NCBI RefSeq assembly: GCF_019279795.1
Contig: NC_056737.1
Location: 1,198,341,475 to 1,198,405,474, forward strand
Source: Protopterus annectens
Taxonomy: Eukaryota; Chordata; Ceratodontiformes; Protopteridae
Length of the DNA stretch: 64,000 nucleotides
Direction: 5' to 3'
In this document: positions 1-10,425 of the stretch, one piece after another
Layout of the letters: each line of letters begins with the position of its first letter
How positions within the stretch are numbered: position 1 is the first letter of the stretch
The notes under the pieces: model-generated
Told to the model about the DNA's origin: nothing
The model's database searches: none
Seen by the model: the letters and a program-made list of their open reading frames with translations, nothing else
Program-made: the position numbers and the translations under genes

Positions 1-106
1 GCATGGTGTCCTATTCAGTATTAGGTTTTCCTAACCTGCACCCCCTGAAAGCTGAGATAGGCTGTGACTTCTCTGTAACTCTGCACTAGATAAACAAGAT
101 ACTGAG

Positions 107-172
107 GAATGAATGAATGAATGAATGAATGAATGAATGAATGAATGAATGAATGAGTGAATGAATGAATGA
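107..172. repeat. (GAAT)n microsatellite
   Basis: About 16 copies of a GAAT tetranucleotide with a single interruption (GAGT). Long open frames across this stretch on the minus strand (IHSF repeats) arise only because a tetranucleotide repeat can be free of stops. They are not taken as genes. Confidence 0.97.
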
Positions 173-473
173 AAAGAGTTATTATGTACTTCAGAACTAG
201 CTCCAGTGATATTTTGTTTGTAATATTCACTATAAACCAGGTGACAGAGAGAAGAGTAGTAAAACAAGGTTGGAGAAGTAGAACTCTGTAACAGGTGAAC
301 AGCTGTACTATCTTTTGAGAAAAAAGTGACATTGTCAGCTCTAGGGGCATCCTCTGATGCTGACAAGTTGTCTGGATATAGGAACACAAGAGTGAGCTGA
401 ACCTATGTGAGGGCAGCCACTGTACTACAACCCCAATAACATATGTTAGCAGGACCAAACAGGAACTGACAAG

Positions 474-775
474 AAAACTGTGTATCATATGTCTGACACA
501 TAGGAGTAGTCTGGGGTGTAGCAACATACATGGAAACTGTGTATCACATGTCTGTTACACAGGAGCAATCTGAGACAAAGGAACATACATGGAAACTGGG
601 TATCACATGCCTGACACACACGAGCAGTCTGGAGAGTTAAAACATGCATGAAAACTTTGTATCAGTTCTTGTATAACAAACAGGAACAGTCTGAGGGTAG
701 GAATACAAATACAAGCTGCATCATATCTGATATATGGGAGCTATCTGAGGAGTATGAACTTGCATGGAAAACATA
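474..775. repeat. Degenerate ~59-bp tandem repeat
   Basis: The phrase AAACTGTGTATCA recurs near 475, 534, 593 and 652, a spacing of 59 bp, with a fifth weaker copy near 713. Each unit continues with a segment like TCTGACACATAGGAGCAGTCTG and ends with ACATACATGG. Copies differ by many substitutions, so the array is old. No coding potential was seen. Confidence 0.8.
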
Positions 776-1082
776 TTTCTTCACTATCTAAAATTTATTT
801 GATAGAATTTCCAGATTTGTGCCTCATATTTTTGGTCTGCTCGTCATATAATTTGTAGTTTTTGTACATATAATTTAGAAAGGAAGTCATTAAACAATGA
901 CATACATTTGAGCTTATAATTTAGAAAATGTATGTTAATGTAAAATATTTTATTCTAGCAAGTTTCAAAGTTTATAATAGCAATATTTAAAATGTGTCCC
1001 TGATTTTGGACTTCTGTTCCCCATTGTTTCTGGATTTGTCCAAAACTGATGTTCTAAGAGGGTGAGAGGTATGATGGAAACA
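776..1082. other. Unassigned AT-rich sequence
   Basis: I recognise no gene or repeat family here. It separates two tandem arrays. Confidence 0.5.
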
Positions 1083-1084
1083 TT

Positions 1085-2486
1085 CACCATTTCTGGGTAA
1101 TGCACACCTGGTACCTGACTCTAACCTTACTTACCATCTGTGGGCAATGCACACCTGGCACTAGTCTGTAACTGTACTCACCATCTGTGGGTGATACACA
1201 CATGGTACTTATCTCTAACCATACTCACCATCTGTGGGTAATGCACACCTGGTACTTATCTCTAACCTTACTTTCCATCTGTGGGTAATGCACACCTGGT
1301 ACTTGTCTCTAACCTTACTTTCCATCTGTGGGTAATGCACACCTGATATTTGTCTCTAACCTTACTTTCCATCTGTGGGTAATGCACACCTTGTACATGT
1401 CTCTAACAGTACTCACCATCTGTGGGTAATGCACACCTGGTACTTGTCTCTCTAACCTTACTGTCCATCTGTGGGTAATGTACATCTGGTACTTGTCTCT
1501 AACCGTACTCTCCATCTGTGGGTAATGCACACCTGGTACATGTCTGTAACCGTACTCATCATCTGTGGCCAATGCACACCTGGTACTTGTCTCTAACCTT
1601 ACTTTCCATCTGTGGGTAATGCACACCTGGTACTTGACTCTAACCGTACTCTCCATCTGTGGGTAACGCATACCTGGTACTTGTCTCTAACCGTACTCAC
1701 CACCTGTGGGTAATGTACACCTGGTACTTGTCTCTAACTGTACTCACCATCTGTAGTTAATGCACACCTGGTACTGTACTCAGCATCTGTGGGTAATGCG
1801 CACCTGGTACTTGTCTCTAACTGTACTCACCATCTGTGGGTAATGCACACCTGGTACTTGTCTCTAACTGTACTCACCATCTGCATTTAATGCACACCTG
1901 GTACTTATCTCAAATCTTACTCACCATCTGTGGTTAATGCACACCTGGTAATTGTCTCTAACCTTACTTTCCATCTGTGGGTAATGCACACCTGGTACAT
2001 GTCTGTAACCGTACTCACCATCTGTGGCTAATGCACACCTGGTACTTGTCTCTAACCTTACTTTCCATCTGTGGGTAATGCACACCTGGTACTTGTCTCT
2101 CACTGTACTCTCCATCTGTGGGTAATACACACCTGGTACTTGTCTCTAACCGTATTCACCATCTGTGGGTAATATACACCTGGTACATGTCTCTAACCAT
2201 ACTCACTATCTGTGGTTAATGCACATCTGTTGCTTGTCTCTAACCTTACTTTCCATCTGTGGGTAATGCACACCTGGTACCTGTCTCTAACCGTACTCTC
2301 TATCTCTGGGTAATGCACACCTGGTACTTGTCGCTGACCTTATTTCCATCTGTGGGTAATGCACACCTGGTATTTGTCTCTAACTGTACTCACCATCTGT
2401 ATGTAATGCATACCTGGTACTTGTCTCTAACCATAATCACATCTGTATGTAATGGACACCTGGTACTTGACTCTAACCTTCCTCTT
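1085..2486. repeat. 47-bp minisatellite, about 30 copies
   Basis: The unit runs roughly CACCATCTGTGGGTAATGCA then CACCTGGTACTTGTCTCTAACCTTACT, about 46-47 bp. Spacing of the GGTAATGCACAC core is 47 bp at the left end. Copies vary by substitution and small indels; one near 1765 is shortened. Open frames on both strands (for example the minus-strand 1315-1671 frame) are repeat read-through without any independent coding signal. Confidence 0.95.
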
Positions 2487-2627
2487 CTCTGGCAATAACT
2501 GAAGATACCAAAAGGCTAATCCCCACAAAAGAAAAGCCCCTGATGTGGTTATCTACTACATGATGGAAGGAAATGATTGACCCATTTGAGTAGTGAGGGG
2601 AAAAGTTTGTCAAACCACTTGACAAAC

Positions 2628-2895
2628 CACTATGGAACAGGCTGCCCATCTATGTGAAGGAGATTTCCTCCCTAATCCAATTCAAGTGCAACTTGGACAA
2701 TTGGATGGGAAAAAGGAAATTCATCCCTGGTTTGGCACCTATGTCTCTAATAGACACAGGCAACCTGTAAAATCTCCCAGGCCCATGCTTACACTTATCA
2801 AGAGTATCAGAACTTGTCAGAGATTTGGGATGCATAGCTAGGCTTAAAAAGGCCCTTGTGGTCATTAGCCTAGTAAACACCTTTGGACTTGTGAC
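2628..2895 (+). mobile_element. CR1-like LINE, 3' end fragment
   Basis: The frame beginning near 2637 reads NRLPIYVKEISSL, then NLDNWMGKRKF and ends MSLIDTGNL followed by a stop near 2770. This is the C-terminal end of the reverse-transcriptase polyprotein of the CR1 elements seen elsewhere in this window. The 3' untranslated part (GCTAGGCTTAAAAAGGCCC, then CATTAGCCTAGTAAACACC) closely matches 61480-61745, so both belong to one subfamily. The copy is strongly 5'-truncated, as is usual for target-primed insertions, and is non-functional. Confidence 0.88.
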
Positions 2896-2985
2896 AAAGA
2901 AAAATGATAAAAGATTTTCTCATGTAAGTTAGTATGTTTTACTGCTTTCAGGCACAACTATAATATAATTAAAAAAGGAACAAAA

Positions 2986-3690
2986 ATGTTCACCAGGATG
3001 CATTTTAAAGACATTAAAAATAATGTGGCACATCTCATTACCAAGGGTTTTGCATCCAGAAAGAAAGAGTTCATCATCTCTCTCTTATCTTCCCTAATTA
3101 GGCCAATCATCGAGTATAATGCTGCATTTGGCATGTACCTCACGAGACACATACAACAGCTGGAAAAGCCACAAAAGTACCTCACAAAGAGGATCCTAGG
3201 TCTTAAACACATGTCCTACATGGACAGACTCAAAAAACACCAGCTATTCTCTGTCTCGTATCGTATACTAAGAGGCGATCTCTGCTTGACTTACAAAGCC
3301 ATGTCTGACCCAGCTCTGTTAGAAATGCTACAATATAAAGAAATCCCAATCCCTCCACACCACACACTCCAGAGACCTCAACCTCATTACTGCAATCAAC
3401 AGAACATGCTGGAGGGACAGGTTCATAACCCAAAGACTGCCCATTCTCTGGAATAGACTTCCCATACATGTCCAGCAGAGCACCTCACTGGCCCTCTTCA
3501 AGAGAAATTTTGATGAGTGGATGGAAAATAGAAAGTTCACTCCGAGAATCACTCCAGTGGGTCTACTTGATAGAGGCACTGGGAACTAACGTCAGGTGGC
3601 ATGATGCCAGTGCACTTCTATGGGCTAGGCTTGTAAAGGTTCCAGGGCCATTAGCCTAGTACACACCTATGAACCTATGAAACTATGAAC
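2986..3690 (+). mobile_element. CR1-like LINE, 3' fragment with RT C-terminus
   Basis: The opening frame reads FTRMHFKDIKNNVAHLITKG, RPIIEYNAAFGMYLTRHIQQ, then SVSYRILRGDLCLTYKAMSD, the conserved C-terminal third of the CR1 reverse-transcriptase protein. Near 3350 the frame shifts; the other frame continues THSRDLNLITAINRTCWRDR, LWNRLPIHVQQ and FDEWMENRKFTPRI. The 3' untranslated part ends with GGGCTAGGCTTGTAAAGG, CCATTAGCCTAGTAC and the terminal repeat ACCTATGAACCTATGAAACT. It is 5'-truncated and broken by one frameshift. Confidence 0.92.
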
Positions 3691-3900
3691 ATAACAATTT
3701 TCTAGTTCTATGGCTGAGTCAATTTTTTTATACCTTGTTTACCTCTTCCACTGCAAACATAGTCTTCTTTTCCCAGCTGGACCAAGTCATACCAAATATA
3801 ATAAATGAATAGAAATCTACATATGTAAAGCATACATAAAGTGAACAATTTATGAAATACATATATACATAATCAGTAGTTAATAGCAGCAGTGTTATTT
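3691..3900. other. Unassigned spacer
   Basis: AT-rich spacer between a CR1 3' end and a SINE. I see nothing recognisable in it. Confidence 0.4.
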
Positions 3901-4190
3901 GCTTAACAGATAGCACACTTGCTTTTGGTGCTGGAAGATCAGAAGTCTGTAGGTTCTATTCTCCTTCCAAGTGATTGGATTCATTTTCAAATTGCTGACT
4001 CTGCACAACAGTATGGGGGGATGCACCACTGAGTGTGTCATCTTGAAGAGATGAATATTAAACCAAGGTCCTATCTGCATGAGTTGGTGGTAGCTCAAAT
4101 GGATATACAAGATCTCACAGTACTTATTAAAAAGAGAGTAGGGAGAGTTCCCAGTTGCTTTGGCCCAATTATTTATCCTTTTTTGTCTGA
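3901..4190 (+). mobile_element. tRNA-derived SINE with a conserved central domain
   Basis: The head contains TAACAGATAGCACACTTGC (A-box-like) and GGTTCTATTCTCC (B-box-like), spaced as in a tRNA-type internal promoter. The body carries GCACCACTGAGTGTGTCATC, TTAAACCAAGGTCCTATCTG and a decayed AAAGAGAGTAGGGAGAGTTCCC block. I recognise this body from SINEs common in fish and other vertebrates, but I cannot assign the exact domain name. The 3' boundary is uncertain. Confidence 0.6.
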
Positions 4191-4437
4191 GTAAGTTCTA
4201 CTAGGCTAGGGGCCTCTTTGCAGGGTTGACAAGAGGTGGCATTTATACTACTTAGAGAGATTTGGCAAGGGTATTGGGGACCTCCTCCTACTCTTTGTAA
4301 CAGATACCTTGGGATCTTCTACATCCACCTGAGCTACCAGTAACTGAAGCAGATGGGACCTTGGTATCTCCATATGCTGCCTTGCAGTGTCAGCAGTACC
4401 TCTACCTGGTGTGGGATTAGTAATCACAGTCTTCTGC
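4191..4437. other. Unassigned, possible CR1 5' part
   Basis: No domain is recognisable. It may be the degraded region upstream of the endonuclease of the CR1 copy that follows. Confidence 0.35.
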
Positions 4438-5075
4438 ACCAAAAGCTAGTATACTGCAATCCTTCCAACATGACAAAAGCTACTTGCAACAATTTAAAGG
4501 TATTACTGCTCAATGCTAGCAGCCTTAACTAGAAACTGCACTCCCTGGAAGCTCTCATCATCCTGGAGAATGCTGATGTCTGTGCACTTACTGAAACATG
4601 GTTCAAAGCCACTGAAAGCACTCCAGTAGTACATGGCTATAATACCTTTCATACATTCCGACTACCCACCGAATATAAAAGAGCCAAAGATGGAGGTGTA
4701 TTTATCTACATAAAGGATAAGCACATCTCAAGGCTGGTCAAACAATATGACATGCTTGAGCTACTCCATATTCAACTAACCATCGGAAAAATCCATTACC
4801 ATATTCTTGCAAGATACAGATCCCCCACCATGAATCAGGAAACCCATACATCATATCTGAAGTTACTAGACTCACTCACCATCCAGCCAAATACCATACG
4901 CATGGGTGATTTTAACTACCCCCTCCCTTAATTTGGAGGCATTACGCAGCCACTAATATGTAGGCCCAAAGATTTTGTGACTTTGTAAATTCAAATGGCT
5001 GGGAGCAGCTAGTCTGCACTCCCACTAGGGGAACAAATATCCTAGATCTGGTACTCACATATATGGGAGAGTACA

Positions 5076-5088
5076 CCCCCCCCCCCCC
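5076..5088. repeat. C homopolymer
   Basis: Run of about a dozen C residues inside the CR1 endonuclease remnant; it shifts the frame. Confidence 0.8.
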
Positions 5089-5429
5089 GTGTTATGTCCT
5101 CCTGGTAAGATCAGATCACAAAGCGGTGTCCATTGAAATAAAGGTAACACTAGTTCTCCCACATAACTACAAAACATTAACGACTTCTTTAAGGTAAATT
5201 ACCCTCTAGTAAGGGAATGGCATAGATAGTCTCCAAGCTCCCCTAAATCCAGAAAACACAGAAATCTATGCAGAGGCATACAAAAAAGCCTTGTATGACC
5301 ATATAAACAAATGCATAGAAATTACAGTACCAGACTGGAATAAACCCAAATCAAACTGCAAAAACAAGCCACCCTGGTGGACTCCAGTATTAATAGGTTG
5401 TACAACAAAAGAAAGAAAATTCTGTCAAG

Positions 5430-5432
<3 letters not shown>

Positions 5433-5461
<29 letters not shown>

Positions 5462-5462
5462 A
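5433..5462. repeat. (AG)n microsatellite
   Basis: About 15 AG dinucleotides within the CR1 copy, between the endonuclease and RT regions. The RERERERE and SLSLSLSL peptide readings are artefacts of it. Confidence 0.95.
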
Positions 5463-6957
5463 AGTACACAACACAGTAAAAAGTCCCTCATTAGTATAAA
5501 CACACAAATCAGGATACTAGTCAAGTCTCTGATAACAGACTTTGAGGTACAAAGAGCCTCCAAAGTTAAGGATAACAATAAGGTGTTTTTCAGTTATGTC
5601 CACAATCTTAAAGGCAACACCCGACAATGTGCAGAATTAGTTGTAGATGGCATCAGTTATACTCAGCCAGAAGATATAACAAGTTTCCCATCCCTGTCAC
5701 CCCCAGGTCCCCCCAAGAAATAACCTTCACCACTCCACCTCAAATTATCACCAAAGAACAGGTTACCATCTTGCTCACTAAAGCTAAAAACATGGCTTCA
5801 GTGGGGCATGACTATATACCAGATTGCCTCTTAAACGGCTTAAATCATGACTTATCAGGCCCATTAGGACGTCTGTTTAACTACAGCCTCTGGACTGTCT
5901 TGGTCCTGGTAGAGTGGAGGACAGCAACAGTCACCCCTCTGTATAAAAGGGACCATCTACTGACCTGGGAAATTACAGATCTATAAGTTTGACTAGTCTT
6001 ACATGTAAGGCCATGAAAGGAATAATCGTGGACCTGATAAATAATGACATAGGAGACCTCCAAACACTGGACCTGACCCAATTTTGCTTTTTCAAGGGCA
6101 GGTAATGCCAACTGAATCTAGTGAATTTCTTTGAGAAAGTCACTAAGACCATAGATGAGGGTAAAACAATGCATACTGCCTACCCGTGATCTGGCCAAGG
6201 CATTGGACAAAATTCACCACTCGGGTATTATAAATAAACTCACAAAACTGGGCATAAATCCTCACATCACCACATGGATATCCAATTATCTCATGGACAG
6301 GATACATGTAGTTAAAATATATGAATTCAAATCCAACAAGAGGACAGTTACTGGTAGTGTGTCACAGGTCTCAGTGCTGGGACCACTCCTATTTGGAGTA
6401 TATTTCTTGGAAGTCGAGGCTACTGTGGAAGACCTCTGGATGAGAAAGTTTGCTGATGATTACAAGTTGGGGCAATCATCAAATTCTAGAGTGATGTAGA
6501 TATACTTCCGAAGGGTCTAGATCTAGAGATGAGAGCTCTAGATACACAGATAGATAGTAGCCTGAACTTTTACTGCCATGTGTCCACAGTGGTGAGGAAG
6601 TACTTCTATGTGGAAGAACTTATAAGTAAAGGTATGGCATCCAGATCAAAGGAAATTAAAGTCCTGATGTACTCAGCCCTCATTAGACCAATAATTGAGT
6701 ATAATGCACCATTTGGCATGTATTTGACTAGGCACTTATAGCAACTGAAGTGACCTCAGAAGTTCTTCACAAAGAAAATCCAGGGTATAAACAACATGTC
6801 CTATGCGGCTAGATTAAAAGCTCTATCCCCTTCCTCTGTCTCCTACTGACTATTAAGGAGTGAGCTATGCTTGACCTATAAGGCACACTAAGTCAAATAG
6901 CATGAGGATCACCTGATCTAGGGATCTAAACTTAGTCACCGATACATGAACTCAGGC

Positions 6958-8476
6958 ATGAACCTGCAGCACCATTAGACACCCTATTCAACCAAAGCCT
7001 GAGCATTGGCTTTGTCCCAGCTGAGTGAAGCACAGCCACTGTCATCCCTTTGCACAAAGGTGGAGTGTCCACTGATCCAGGAAATTATAGACCCATCAGC
7101 CTAACTAGCCTTATCTGCAAGGCCATTGAGCAGATTATCATGGACCTCATTAACATGGACATTGGCAACCTCCGAACACTCGACCCCACAGAGTTTAGTT
7201 TTGTCAAAGGGCGGTCATGCTTGTTAAATCTTATTGACTTCTTAGAGACAGTCACCAAAGCCATGCACGAGGGGAAGATGGTGCACTCAGCCTACCTTGA
7301 CCTGGCCAAAGCCTTCAACACTATTCCCCACTCGGGCATAGTAGATAAACTCACTCAACTAGGCATCAATCCATAAGTTACCAGATGGGTAGCAAACTGG
7401 TTCACTGATAGAACTCACTAATCAAAATAGGGGAAGCCACCTCAAGCAGTAGACCTGTTACAAGTGCTGTACTCCAGGGATTGGTCCTGGGGCCTCTATT
7501 ATTCGGGATATACTTCTCTGAGGTGCAGGCCAAAACCAGTGGGCTATGGCTGACCAAGTTTGCAAATAACTGCAAGCTGGACATGGTCATCAATTCTCCA
7601 AGTGATGTGGAGGTCCTCTGAGAGGGTTTCACCCAAACAAATGACTGGTGCCAGAAACATGGCCTCAAGCTGAATGCCAAAAAATGCATCATCATCCCCT
7701 TTGGGGAGAGTGATGCCCCCACATATTATCACATTAATAACAATGTCCTAAGTATGCAGTCAGTAGTGAGGGATTTGGGCACCCAGGTTGATAGCAACCT
7801 GACTTTTGACCACCATGTTGCTTCCGTTGTACAGAAAGCCTTCTACATGGCCAACCTCATAAGTAAGGCTATCTCATCCAGGGACAAAGAGGTCATGTAT
7901 TCTTCCCTTATAAGGCCAGTTATTGAGTACAATGCCCCCTTTGGCATGTACCTCACAAAGCACATATAGCAGCTGGAAAGACCACAGAGGTTCCTCACTA
8001 GGAGAATCCAGGGCCTCAAACATTTACCCTACACAGATAGGCTAAAAGCCCCGTCCCTCTACTCAGTTTCATACAGACTCCTCAGAGGTGACCTCGGTCT
8101 GGCATACAAAGCAATTTCAGACTCCGCCTTGATGGGACTGTTGCATATGCGCAAGTCAAGCTCCACTCGAGTAGCCCATATGCACGACCTCAACCTGGTC
8201 TGTGAAATCAATAGAACTTGTTAAAAGGACAAATTTTTGTCCCAGAGACTCCCCCATCTGTGGAATAGACTCCCTCGCCACGTCAAGCTGAGTATCTCAT
8301 TATCCCTTTATGGATAATTGGATGAGAAACAGAAAATTCACCCCTGGGATTCCACCTGTGTCCCTACTGGACAGGGGCTTTGGGTGCTGACTTACCTAAA
8401 CATGGGCTAGACTCTTAGCTAGGCTTATATGGGCCTCAGGGCCAATAGCCTAGTAACTTCCTATGACCCTATGACT
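6958..8476 (+). mobile_element. CR1-like LINE, 5'-truncated copy with dead RT site
   Basis: The copy begins inside the RT domain (APLDTLFNQSLSIGFVPAE), runs through VIPLHKGGVSTDPGNYRPIS, FVKGRSCLLNLIDFLETV, AYLDLAKAFNTIPHSG (motif A) and a motif C that reads TKFANNCKLD near 7556, where FADD is expected. The C-terminal part follows: VVRDLGTQVDSNLTFDHHV, RPVIEYNAPFGMYLTKH, SVSYRLLRGDLGLAYKAIS, LWNRLPRHVK. The 3' untranslated part has GCTAGGCTTATATGGGCC and TAGCCTAGTAACTTCC and ends in CCTATGACCCTATGA. Several stops and frameshifts are present. It abuts the preceding CR1 copy with no spacer. Confidence 0.92.
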
Positions 8477-8728
8477 CAAACACAACATGCTGGAGAGATA
8501 GATATGTATCTCAGAGATTGCCCCTTCTTTGAAACAGGCTTCCTATTCACATTAAGCAGAGCCCTTCCCTGTCCGTCTTCAAACATAATTTAAATCAATG
8601 GATGGGGAATCGCAAATTCACACCTGGTGTAACAACTATGTCCATTATGGACAAGGACAGTCTGTAAGATACTCAAGGCACTGGCACAAACTAATACCAT
8701 CCTTTTGCCTCTAGGGGCTATATAATGG
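8477..8728 (+). mobile_element. CR1-like LINE 3' fragment, left half
   Basis: It reads NTTCWRDRYVSQRLPLL, then NRLPIHIKQSPSLSVFKHN and QWMGNRKFTPGV, the C-terminal end of CR1 ORF2. The fragment starts directly at the end of the previous CR1 copy. Its 3' untranslated part is interrupted by a V-SINE-like element and resumes at 9006. Confidence 0.85.
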
Positions 8729-9005
8729 GTATGTTGGGTGGTGGAGTGGTACAGCTGTTAGCACTGTCATCTCACAGTTATAGGTTCTCCAGTTCAATGC
8801 TTGGCTGGTGTGCCTTCTGTGCAGAGTCTGCATGTCCTCCCTGCATTCGTGTGAGTTTCCTCTGGGTGCTGTGATTTCCTCACATATTCCAAAGACATGC
8901 ATTTGGAGCATTTCTCCTTGGGCTACCACAGAAAATGGGCTGTGTCACAGTTGGACTTTCCCAGTGAACACATGTTAAATAAATAAATGAAAATAAAATA
9001 AAATT
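8729..9005 (+). mobile_element. V-SINE-like tRNA-derived SINE
   Basis: The head GGTGGAGTGGTACAGCTGTT then AGCACTGTCATCTCACAG resembles the tRNA-related head of vertebrate V-SINEs (A box TGGAGTGGTACAG region; B box decayed in GGTTCTCCAGTTCAATGC). The central part (GTGCAGAGTCTGCATGTCCT, GTGTGAGTTTCCTCTGGGTG, TCCAAAGACATGCAT) is the family's conserved body. The tail GGAGCATTTCTCCTTGGGCT ... GGACTTTCCCAGTGAACACA followed by AAATAAATAAAT is the reverse complement of the L2 3' ends at 16755, 48713 and 60098. Possible target duplication: GGGCTATAT (8715-8723) and GGGTTATAT (9006-9014). Confidence 0.82.
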
Positions 9006-9080
9006 GGGTTATATTTGCTAAGCTTGTAAGGGCTCTTAAGCCATTAGCCCAGTAATCACTTATGAACCTATGAACTACTT
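9006..9080 (+). mobile_element. CR1-like LINE 3' fragment, right half
   Basis: Continues the 3' untranslated part interrupted at 8728: TTTGCTAAGCTTGTAAGGGC, AAGCCATTAGCCCAGTAATC and the terminal TTATGAACCTATGAAC. With 8477-8728 it forms one 5'-truncated insertion split by the SINE. Confidence 0.85.
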
Positions 9081-9104
9081 TTAGTGTCACTTATACTTAG
9101 TAGT

Positions 9105-9244
9105 ATAAATACCACCTTGAGTCTCCTCTAAAAAGAGGTTTCTACCTTAGTGGGACTTAGCTGGTCAAAATAATAAATATATAAGTAAATAAACAACAAA
9201 TAAACAAACAAGCAAACAAACAAACAAATAAATAAATAAATATA
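9105..9244 (+). repeat. L2/SINE-type tail and A-rich simple repeat
   Basis: AAAGAGGTTTCTACCTTAGT then GGGACTTAGCTGGTCAAAAT resembles a diverged L2/V-SINE tail. It is followed by an AAAT/AAAC simple repeat (about 9166-9245). Only the tail is visible; assignment is tentative. Confidence 0.4.
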
Positions 9245-9535
9245 AAACAAAGAAACAGCACCAGAGCACTCCACGGCGATTGGACCATACACAGAGAAAA
9301 CTAGTAGCACTATAAGTAATAGTTCAAGCATGTAGTATAAAATCCAAGGTTTATTGGAATTCCATGTTAGCGCTTTCACCCTCATGGGCTTCTTCAGACC
9401 TTTTACATCTCATAAATGTAATGCTAACATTTATACTGAAGCCTTTATGACATCATTCTTTAATTAAGTAAAATAGTGTTCACCTGTAAGACTTCATTCA
9501 AGAACAGTTTATAAATACTCAACCACAAAGCAACT
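9245..9535 (-). mobile_element. Penelope-like element, 3' terminal fragment
   Basis: On the minus strand the sequence contains CTGAAGAAGCCCATGAGGGT then GAAAGCGCTAACATGG, followed by CAATAAACCTTGG and an end TGCTCTGGTGCTGTTTC. The PLE at 17.2-19.6 kb has the corresponding CTGATGAAGC ... GTGAAAGCGCTCACC, CATTAAACG and TTGGTGCATTGTG. No coding part of the PLE is kept. The CTGANGA and GAAA boxes form a hammerhead-like core (see findings). Confidence 0.65.
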
Positions 9536-9864
9536 TCTAAAGTTAAAGTATACATACATTAATATATATACTATGCTTATAAAAGTATATATAAACAATA
9601 TATAAAAAATGCTTAAACATAACAGCATATATAAATATAAAAAATATATAAAACAAATATATTCAAAAATGTTTAATTTTTTTTTTTTAAATGTTATGTA
9701 TATCAAAACATATGCATGTGTGTATATGCCATGCATCAATAAGATGTTATACAACAAATTATCCAGCTCTAAATCTCCTTCCTCCTCCAAAAAAGACAGA
9801 CCAAAAACTACAATGTGGCTCCGGTCCCAAGTATAAGAATGAAGGCGAGATAGGAATACAGAAC
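9536..9864. other. Unassigned AT-rich sequence
   Basis: TATA/AATATA-rich stretch with a T run near 9678. It may belong to the 3' untranslated part of the neighbouring L2 or to the PLE fragment. Open frames here look like AT-rich noise. Confidence 0.4.
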
Positions 9865-10425
9865 ATCAGATGTTATTTTTGGCACCAGCATAACCAGCAG
9901 GAAGAGAGGTGTTGTCTAAGGGATTTCTTAAAGAGTGCAGGTGTTGGGATGGAGGTTATTGAGGTAGGGAGGTTATTCCAAAGTTTGGAGGTAGTGAAGG
10001 AATGGAGCATTTGACCAGCTGGGAGTTGGGGTTTTTCAACCTTCAGTAGTATTTTGTTTTCTGATCTAAGGGGTCTGTTTGGATGATACAGAGTTAATAC
10101 GGAGAAGAGAGATGGACAGGCCTTTGGTCTATATATTATTTTATGAGCTGTAGTTAAAAGGAGGTAGTTGAGATGGAGTGGAGGGTTCGAGCCAGTTAAG
10201 TTGATGCAGAGATGACCAGTGATGAGAAGAGGATCTAGCATTTGTTGCAAATCTGGCTACTTTATTGTAGCATATGTCAAGCTTCGTTTTAAGTGAAGAG
10301 TGTAGGTTTGTGAGGATGGGGGGCACCATATAGGAGGGATGGGAGAAGACAGGCTGAGGCTAGAGTCTTTTTAGCATTATTATTGAGGTAATAGCTATGT
10401 CTATAGAGTACAGAATATTTGCCCA
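9865..10425 (-). mobile_element. L2-like LINE, C-terminal fragment
   Basis: On the minus strand two frames together read LLPSLLYGAPHPHKPTL, KLDICYNKVARFATNARSSS, HLNYLLLTTAHKIIYRP and LWNNLPTSITSIPTPALFKK. This is the same C-terminal region as in the L2 at 48.7-50.3 kb (YNNIARFATSS, NSLPNDLTSLPSTTLFKTKL). At least one frameshift lies near 10145-10250. Its 5' break at about 10425 abuts the Gypsy LTR. Confidence 0.85.

Larger units (their letters stand above)
4438..6957 (+). mobile_element. CR1-like LINE, long degraded copy (EN + RT)
   Basis: From about 4498 the apurinic-type endonuclease is readable in pieces: KVLLLNASSLN, VCALTETWFKATESTPV, DGGVFIYIKDKHISRLV, MGDFNYPLP, and the SDH motif in LVRSDHKAV near 5105. 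The reverse transcriptase follows: SVGHDYIPDCLLNG, AYPDLAKALDKIHHSG (motif A, altered), VSVLGPLLFGVYFLEVEA (motif B) and KFADDYKLG (motif C, both aspartates kept). RPIIEYNAPFGMYLTRHL marks the C-terminal part near 6680. Multiple stops, frameshifts and an (AG)n insertion interrupt it. Near 6895 a stretch is missing before the SRDLNLVTDTN segment, and the copy ends where another CR1 begins near 6958. Confidence 0.85.

Noticed and set aside
21-527. 168-codon minus-strand open frame
   Set aside because: It crosses the GAAT microsatellite and the 59-bp repeat; the IHSF repeats are the microsatellite, and no domain is visible.
1315-2130. Minus-strand open frames with repeated VCITHRWKVRLE phrases
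   Set aside because: They are read-through of the 47-bp minisatellite; indels shift the frame between units.
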